Source of the DNA: Gemmatimonadota bacterium
GTDB lineage: Bacteria; Latescibacterota; UBA2968; UBA8231
Direction of reading: 5' to 3'
NCBI GenBank assembly: GCA_026706505.1
Contig: JAPOYQ010000306.1
Span: forward strand, 273 to 6,435
Length of the DNA: 6,163 bases
The position numbers and the translations under genes were made by a program. This document shows positions 1-4,624 of the stretch, piece by piece (positions within the stretch are counted from its first letter, which is position 1; each line of letters starts with the position of its first letter). The notes below the pieces were generated by a model. The model was not told the DNA's origin. It worked only from the letters and a program-made list of their open reading frames with translations, and searched no databases.

Positions 1-2
1 AG

Positions 3-722
3 GTGAGCAGCACCGCCCGCTTGGCCGCTGATAGTGGGCGCGAGGCAGTCCAGCGCATTGCCGCTGGATCACTTGGGAGAGCGGTCTCTGGGGCTGGCGC
101 ATTCAATCACGTATCCAGACTCCTCCGTTCCAATGCTATAACCGCGGTCATAACAACCGTGGTGACAAGTGCTCCAGACTTCTACCGAGCCGCTTTCGTC
201 GGTTCTATTTCTTGGCGGCAGTTTGCCAAGAACGCCACAGTGAATGCGGCCGCCGTTGCAGGGGGTGTTGGCGGATGGGTCGGCGGCACGGCCATAGGGG
301 CCGCCGTTGGCAGTGCAGTGCCTTTTATCAGCACGGCTATAGGCAGTTTTATCGGTGGCGTCGTAGGTGGATTGGCAGGTGGCACCGCGGCGCAGTTTTC
401 GGCCAAGGCTATTGCCGATCGCGTGGTTGACGACGACGCAAAGGATCTGATTACAGCAATGGAAGATGAGGTACAATTGCTGGCAAGCGAGTACATGCTC
501 ACGGAAAACGAGGTTGAACAAATCGCGGCGGTAGTTGGAGAGACCGTGAATCCGAAGTGGCTGCGCAGCATGTATAAGGAGACGAACAAACCCGCTAAGG
601 CCCATGCCCGTCGCAGCTTTGTCCGCACTAGGTTTGAACCAAAATTTGCAGCAATTATTCAAAAGCGGCCAAGAGTTGCGCCTCCTTCAGTTGAAGAACT
701 AGGTTTAGACGATGTTGACTAG
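3..722 (+). CDS. Uncharacterised glycine-zipper membrane protein, probably 5'-partial
   Basis: The reading frame is open from the window edge and ends at TAG 720-722. A GTG at position 3 could serve as a start, but no upstream sequence is available to show a ribosome site, so this is probably the C-terminal part of a longer protein. Residues about 82-130 form a long Ala/Gly-rich hydrophobic stretch with repeated GxxxG-like spacing (for example GGVGGWVGG and GSFIGGVVGGLAGG), typical of glycine-zipper helices that pack in or across a membrane. An acidic, helical region follows (DDDAKDLITAMEDEV, about 143-157), and then a basic C-terminal segment (KAHARRSFVRTR). From memory, the core followed by an acidic helix resembles a widespread family of uncharacterised bacterial membrane proteins; no enzymatic motif is visible. 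It is transcribed towards the redox gene, so it is not part of that operon. The function is unknown. Confidence 0.7.
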   Translation: MSSTARLAADSGREAVQRIAAGSLGRAVSGAGAFNHVSRLLRSNAITAVITTVVTSAPDFYRAAFVGSISWRQFAKNATVNAAAVAGGVGGWVGGTAIGAAVGSAVPFISTAIGSFIGGVVGGLAGGTAAQFSAKAIADRVVDDDAKDLITAMEDEVQLLASEYMLTENEVEQIAAVVGETVNPKWLRSMYKETNKPAKAHARRSFVRTRFEPKFAAIIQKRPRVAPPSVEELGLDDVD

Positions 723-744
723 GGCATCCACAAAAGTCGCCCTA
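720..744. terminator. Weak hairpin between convergent stop codons
   Basis: TAGGGC (720-725) and GCCCTA (739-744) form a perfect 6-bp inverted repeat with a 13-base loop. The repeat contains the TAG stop of the plus-strand gene and the TAG stop of the minus-strand gene. A short T-rich run (TTTCT) follows on the plus strand. It could act as a weak terminator in both directions, but the stem is short, the loop is long and there is no strong U tract, so chance is quite possible. Confidence 0.25.
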
Positions 745-3096
745 TTTCTCCTGCATCCGCACCGGCGATGCCGCTAGCCCGTCGGTCTTTATCACCTCGT
801 CGTTTTTATTAACCTGACCAAATTCCAGCACGCCCGTGGGGCAAGACTGCACGCATGCGCTACAGCGCACGCACTGCGGGTCGGCCATGGGCAGCCCCTT
901 GTTGGCGAAGTTCATAATGTCGATGCCCTGGTGGCACACCGAGGTGCAGACATTGCAGGAGATGCACTTTTTCTTGTCGGCGAGGATGCGGAAGCGGCTG
1001 AAGCGGGCGTACACGTGCATCAAGGCCGCCAGCGGGCAGGCGAAGCGACACCACATCCGGCCGCTGAAATGCCAGTACAGCCCAACGCCTAAGATGCCGG
1101 CCAGCAGCAGATCGACCGACCACACGTAGTTGAGAAAAGTCAGCGGGAAGGGCAAGTTGCCCCAGTTTGTACCCTTGCCCATAAATAGCCCCATGTAGGC
1201 CCCGTTGATCCAGTGATCGTGCGGCAAAGCCCAGCCCACTAGGCGCAAGATAAGCAGTACGCTGGCCAGTAGCAGCGCGACCTGTCCCACTATGTTTACC
1301 TTGTTCCACACCATGCCGTGCGGCATCTTGTGCCGGTGATTGTCGCCCATGGTTTCGGCCAAGGCACCGCACGAGCAGATCCAGCCGCAGTACGCTCCTT
1401 TGCCCCAGAAGTAGATGATCAGCGGGATGATGACGAAGGTCTGCACGAGGCTAATGGCCAGCCACCACCACAGCGGCTCGCTGGTAAAGACGTTCCAAAA
1501 GAACAGCGGCCAAGCGAGTATTAGCCCCAGAGATCGCCAGGATTCGCGTCCGTGTTCGGCCCATTGCGACTCGGGAAACAGGCCATCGGCCATCGGCTTG
1601 AGCCAGGCACCCTCGTCGAACCAGCCATTGTACCCCGCCCAGGGCAAAAACACATAGGGCAGCAGAAAGAGCGGAATGCACTGGACCGCCATCAGCGTCA
1701 GCGTCTGCACTTTGATGTACGGCGTGCGTCGCCGCTTTATGCGCTGCAAGCCGAATAGGACGACGCACAGACAATAGGCCAGTGAGTAGTAGAAACTCGG
1801 CTGGGTCATCGATACCTGTATTGTATCCCACAAGGTATGGGCGGCCGACGGTGCTGCTAGATTGAAGGGGAAGAGATTGGCTTCTTGGAACCAGTGCTTA
1901 ATGGGAATGCCCGCGTCGGTCTTCCAGTGGTATATGAAAACTGCTGCCAGCAGGATAAATCCCAAGGACAGCCAACGGCCCGGTCGCCATTCGCCGTTGA
2001 TCTCCACGCCGCTGCGTCTGAAAAAGTCGAGCGGGGCCTCGCGCCCAATCATGGAAAACACCGCGTCGTTGGGCAGGCTCAGTTCCTGGCCTTCGGCGTC
2101 TTTGAGCGCGACTGCGTCTTCCGCGATGCGCAGTACTTGGCTGGCCATCAGCAGGCGGATCGATCCCGCTTGGCGGCCCTGCTCCATAAAGGCTCCGCTG
2201 CTGGTCGTCACCCGCTCGGAAGAGGGAGTATCCACGGCCACGTCGGCCATTGGATCGGCCGCGAGCATGTCCAGCTTTTCGACGTTTTCGGGCTTGGGGC
2301 GAGAAAATTCGGGTTTGCGGTAGGAGACGGTCACTCGCCCTCCGCATTGGGCGATGGCAATGGCCGCCTCTAAGGCGCTGTCGCCGCCGCCAACGACCAG
2401 CACGTCTTTGTCGCAGAAGTCAACGGGATCGTGCAAGCGGTTGAAGACCTTGTCCAAATTCTCGCCCGGCACTCCGAGCTTGCGAAAGTTGCCCGAGCGC
2501 CCGATCCCGACGATTACGCGGCGAGCCTTGATGTTTTCTTGGCGCGGGATCTCCAGTTCAAAGAGGTCTCCCCGCTTTTTTACCTGCTCGACCCGCGCTA
2601 TGGTTGGCTCGATGCCTTGGGCAAGCGTCTGTTCGTGCAACTCCTCGATCAGCGGTTCCTTGACCTCGGCGACAAAGCGGATTTGCCCGGCCGGCTCCAT
2701 CTCGGTGGGATAGGTGTAAATAGGCTTTCCCTTGGGGAAATTGACCAGCGTAGAAAATGGCTCGGTCGCCTCCAAAAGCACAAACGACAACCCGGCCTCC
2801 CGCGCCTCCAAGGCCGCGGACATGCCGGAAACGCCCGCGCCGATAATCGCCAAGTCCAAGACATCCTCCTGCTCCTTGCCGCGCTGGAATGCCTCGTCGG
2901 CCGCGATGTGCTGCACGGCCCGTGCGCCCGTATCGGCTGAAAACTTCAACAGTGGGATTCCGGTCAAGTCGCCGACTATGTACAGCCCGGAAACATTGCT
3001 CTGCCCGTGCTCATCCACCCGTGGCAACTTCTCCACCACGCCGGCTGGCCACCGCAGGTGCAACCAGTGCAGATAGCGACTGAGAAAATTGCTCAT
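742..3096 (-). CDS. Membrane flavoprotein (TrxR-like) fused to NapH/NosR-type polyferredoxin
   Basis: This 784-residue protein appears to join an FAD/NAD(P)H oxidoreductase to a membrane iron-sulfur module. Residues 36-65 carry a FAD 'GD' motif (GLYIVGDLTG). Residues 81-91 hold the first Rossmann motif (DLAIIGAGVSG), 192-210 a GIGR-type segment, and 231-241 the NAD(P)-binding VVGGGDSA. The position where thioredoxin reductase has its CxxC has only C228, so disulfide reduction is unlikely. About seven hydrophobic segments follow (roughly 374-390, 433-451, 464-486, 522-538, 542-564, 600-622, 655-675). Cysteine motifs of the NapH/NosR type lie at C570/C574/C576 and C683/C687-P. Two 4Fe-4S sites are formed by C711, C714, C717, C721 and C742, C745, C748, C752. 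The inferred role is electron transfer from NAD(P)H through flavin to membrane clusters and an unknown acceptor. The ATG has the site AGGGGAG five bases upstream. It is probably co-transcribed with the DUF3179 gene 33 bases upstream. Confidence 0.9.
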   Translation of the reverse strand: MSNFLSRYLHWLHLRWPAGVVEKLPRVDEHGQSNVSGLYIVGDLTGIPLLKFSADTGARAVQHIAADEAFQRGKEQEDVLDLAIIGAGVSGMSAALEAREAGLSFVLLEATEPFSTLVNFPKGKPIYTYPTEMEPAGQIRFVAEVKEPLIEELHEQTLAQGIEPTIARVEQVKKRGDLFELEIPRQENIKARRVIVGIGRSGNFRKLGVPGENLDKVFNRLHDPVDFCDKDVLVVGGGDSALEAAIAIAQCGGRVTVSYRKPEFSRPKPENVEKLDMLAADPMADVAVDTPSSERVTTSSGAFMEQGRQAGSIRLLMASQVLRIAEDAVALKDAEGQELSLPNDAVFSMIGREAPLDFFRRSGVEINGEWRPGRWLSLGFILLAAVFIYHWKTDAGIPIKHWFQEANLFPFNLAAPSAAHTLWDTIQVSMTQPSFYYSLAYCLCVVLFGLQRIKRRRTPYIKVQTLTLMAVQCIPLFLLPYVFLPWAGYNGWFDEGAWLKPMADGLFPESQWAEHGRESWRSLGLILAWPLFFWNVFTSEPLWWWLAISLVQTFVIIPLIIYFWGKGAYCGWICSCGALAETMGDNHRHKMPHGMVWNKVNIVGQVALLLASVLLILRLVGWALPHDHWINGAYMGLFMGKGTNWGNLPFPLTFLNYVWSVDLLLAGILGVGLYWHFSGRMWCRFACPLAALMHVYARFSRFRILADKKKCISCNVCTSVCHQGIDIMNFANKGLPMADPQCVRCSACVQSCPTGVLEFGQVNKNDEVIKTDGLAASPVRMQEK

Positions 3097-3101
3097 GTCA
3101 T

Positions 3102-3108
3102 CTCCCCT
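3102..3108 (-). promoter_or_regulatory. Shine-Dalgarno site of the flavoprotein-polyferredoxin gene
   Basis: On the minus strand AGGGGAG lies five bases before ATG 3096-3094. This supports the chosen start and therefore the reality of the unusual N-terminal FAD motif ahead of the first Rossmann motif. Another ATG at 3101-3099 reads ATG ACA TGA and stops at once, so it is not the start. Confidence 0.75.
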
Positions 3109-3118
3109 AAGGTTTCGC

Positions 3119-3139
3119 GGTGCGCTTGGTCAGCGCACC
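3119..3139 (-). repeat. Intercistronic hairpin spanning the DUF3179 stop codon
   Basis: GGTGCGC (3119-3125) and GCGCACC (3133-3139) are perfect inverted repeats of 7 bp around a 7-base loop. On the minus strand the loop contains the TGA stop codon of the DUF3179 gene (3132-3130). No T run follows, and the Shine-Dalgarno site of the next gene begins about 10 bases further on, so it does not look like an intrinsic terminator. It could stabilise the upstream message, mark a processing point or affect coupling between the two genes. Function is inferred only from position. Confidence 0.45.
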
Positions 3140-4584
3140 AAAGTCATCGTTCGCGTCTGGACAAACCCGGTCGTCGGTGCTTCTAGCCGATATAGATACG
3201 CGCCGCTGGCCACTTGCTGTCCGGCGTCGTTGCGCCCGTCCCAGGGCTGCAAGTATAGTCCGGCCGCTTGGTGTTCGTCCACCAGCAAGCGCACCCGCTG
3301 CCCAGTTGCGTTGAACACGCCAAGCCGCACCGATCCGGCTGTTGGAAGCTCGTACTGGATCAGCGTCTGGGCGTTGAACGGGTTGGGGAAATTTTGCCGC
3401 AGGGCAAAGTCCGCGGGCGCAACGTCAAAGGATTCGACGGCCGTTGCGGCTTGCTCGATCTGCTCGATATCCTCTTGGCTGAGAATCCCCTCACCCGGCT
3501 GCCAAACCTCTGTATCGGGCCAGTAGGCGGTCCAGGCAAACCACATGGCATTGTAGGCGGGGACTTGCGCTAATCGCCGCCCCGCGAGCGGCCCCGCGAC
3601 GGCTTCTCCGAGCATGTTCCAGCGAGAACCCGTCTCTGCATCCATGAATTCCACCGGCAACGGCCCCTCGGACTCTACTCCGTAAAAGCTCAATGGCTCG
3701 TCGTCGAGTTGATTGAAATAGGCCAAGGCCGTGCGCGACGCGGCGTCGAATAGAACGACTACGAGGTCGTCGCCGATGAGATCGTTGATTACCACCCCGT
3801 CGGGCATCAGCGCGAAGGGGTACGCCTTGGTCTGGTCGTTGCGGCACAATCCCAACACTAGGTCTTTGGTCTCAAAGCGATGGTCGAAAGCGCCGTTGTT
3901 GGTCGTCGGCGGGAAAATTAGGTACTCGTGGCTGGTGCGGTAATCGCCGTAGGGATAGAAGGTGTATTGGTCTTCGTTGTAAGCTGGTCGCGAGTTGTAA
4001 TACTCCCAGCCAGTGGTGGCTTGTACCACGGTGGTGCTTGGGTACATCCGCTGCCACAGCGCCCAAGTCGTCTCCACTACGGGCATCAACTCTAGGCGGT
4101 CGCCTGCTCGGTCGCCGTTAATGGCCGTGTAAATCATCTGCGGGTAGAGCGTTTCGCCGTCGCGCCGGTCGTACATGACCAAGTTGCTGTTGATCAGCAG
4201 ACCGGAGACCCCGAACTCGATTTGCGAGCCGTCGCCATCCGTACCGTTGAAGACTTGACCGGTGCCTGTAAGCGGACACAAAGACACTACGACCGACTGA
4301 TCGCCAACGCGGTCGTTGATGATCTCGTTCCACCAGCCAATGTTGTGCGGGTACGCTCGCGGTTCGCCGTTGATGACAATCCCCATAACTACGTCGTTTT
4401 CCTGTACGTAGTTTACTTCGTTCGGTGCCACGAAAGTGGGGTTTGTCAGGGCCGGGATGCCGTCTTTGGCCACTCCACCAGATAGGAGGTGGTTGATGAG
4501 AAAGCTCGGATCGTCGTAGCGGCCAGCTTCAGCTGGATAGATCGTCACCAGCAGCAGCAAAACGGACAAATAACCATGTCGCAT
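3130..4584 (-). CDS. Secreted DUF3179 protein with C-terminal FlgD-like/type IX sorting tail
   Basis: This 484-residue protein starts with a signal peptide (hydrophobic LSVLLLLVTIYPAEA, likely cleavage near residue 20), so it is exported. Residues about 40-362 match DUF3179 by remembered hallmarks: DGIPA (41-45), GEPRAYP (73-79), the CPLxGTG signature as SLCPLTGTG (101-109), FGVSGLL (124-130), NSNLVMYDR (132-140) and a closing WFAWTAYWPDTEVW (348-361). The second cysteine usual in CPLCGTG is threonine here (T106). Residues 242-279 resemble 64-103, suggesting an internal duplication. The tail, about 391-484, contains NFPNPFN (398-404) and DGRNDAGQQVASGAYLYRLEA-like FlgD Ig features, as in type IX secretion sorting domains of FCB-group bacteria; it may direct secretion or cell-surface anchoring. 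DUF3179 has no established biochemical function that I know of. AAAGGAG lies six bases before the ATG. It sits between the acyl-CoA ligase (40 bases upstream) and the redox fusion gene (33 bases downstream), probably in one operon. Confidence 0.88.
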   Translation of the reverse strand: MRHGYLSVLLLLVTIYPAEAGRYDDPSFLINHLLSGGVAKDGIPALTNPTFVAPNEVNYVQENDVVMGIVINGEPRAYPHNIGWWNEIINDRVGDQSVVVSLCPLTGTGQVFNGTDGDGSQIEFGVSGLLINSNLVMYDRRDGETLYPQMIYTAINGDRAGDRLELMPVVETTWALWQRMYPSTTVVQATTGWEYYNSRPAYNEDQYTFYPYGDYRTSHEYLIFPPTTNNGAFDHRFETKDLVLGLCRNDQTKAYPFALMPDGVVINDLIGDDLVVVLFDAASRTALAYFNQLDDEPLSFYGVESEGPLPVEFMDAETGSRWNMLGEAVAGPLAGRRLAQVPAYNAMWFAWTAYWPDTEVWQPGEGILSQEDIEQIEQAATAVESFDVAPADFALRQNFPNPFNAQTLIQYELPTAGSVRLGVFNATGQRVRLLVDEHQAAGLYLQPWDGRNDAGQQVASGAYLYRLEAPTTGFVQTRTMTLVR

Positions 4585-4590
4585 CGGATG

Positions 4591-4597
4591 CTCCTTT
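4591..4597 (-). promoter_or_regulatory. Shine-Dalgarno site of the DUF3179 gene
   Basis: On the minus strand AAAGGAG lies six bases before ATG 4584-4582. It supports this start, which also places the signal peptide exactly at the N-terminus. The 40-base gap to the upstream ligase gene shows no obvious promoter or terminator, which fits read-through. Confidence 0.7.
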
Positions 4598-4624
4598 CGC
4601 TCAGTTCTACGAGCCTGCGCGTCG

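Noticed and set aside
69..662. Long minus-strand open frames opposite the glycine-zipper gene
   Set aside because: Their translations are low-complexity or cysteine/arginine-rich shadows. The plus-strand frame has a coherent glycine-zipper pattern and charge segregation, so it is the coding frame.
1315..1328. ATGCCGTGCGGCAT near-palindrome in the polyferredoxin region
   Set aside because: Its 6-bp arms leave only a two-base loop, it lies within coding sequence, and arms of this size are expected by chance in GC-rich DNA.
2085..2105. A second possible copy of the PEQSRR-type repeat (CCTTCGGCGTCTTTGAGC)
   Set aside because: Only the first bases resemble the repeat, the CTCAGGACAGGC part is absent, and the encoded LKDAEGQE fits the flavoprotein naturally.
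2374..2420. Assignment of the flavoprotein as a genuine thioredoxin reductase
   Set aside because: The active-site CxxC expected just before the second Rossmann motif is absent; only C228 is present.
2354..2713. Plus-strand open frames within the flavoprotein gene
   Set aside because: They overlap the region coding for strongly conserved Rossmann motifs on the other strand and encode no recognisable domain.
3094..3101. Tiny ORF ATG ACA TGA overlapping the flavoprotein start
   Set aside because: Two codons only; it arises by chance from the bases between the ribosome site and the real ATG.
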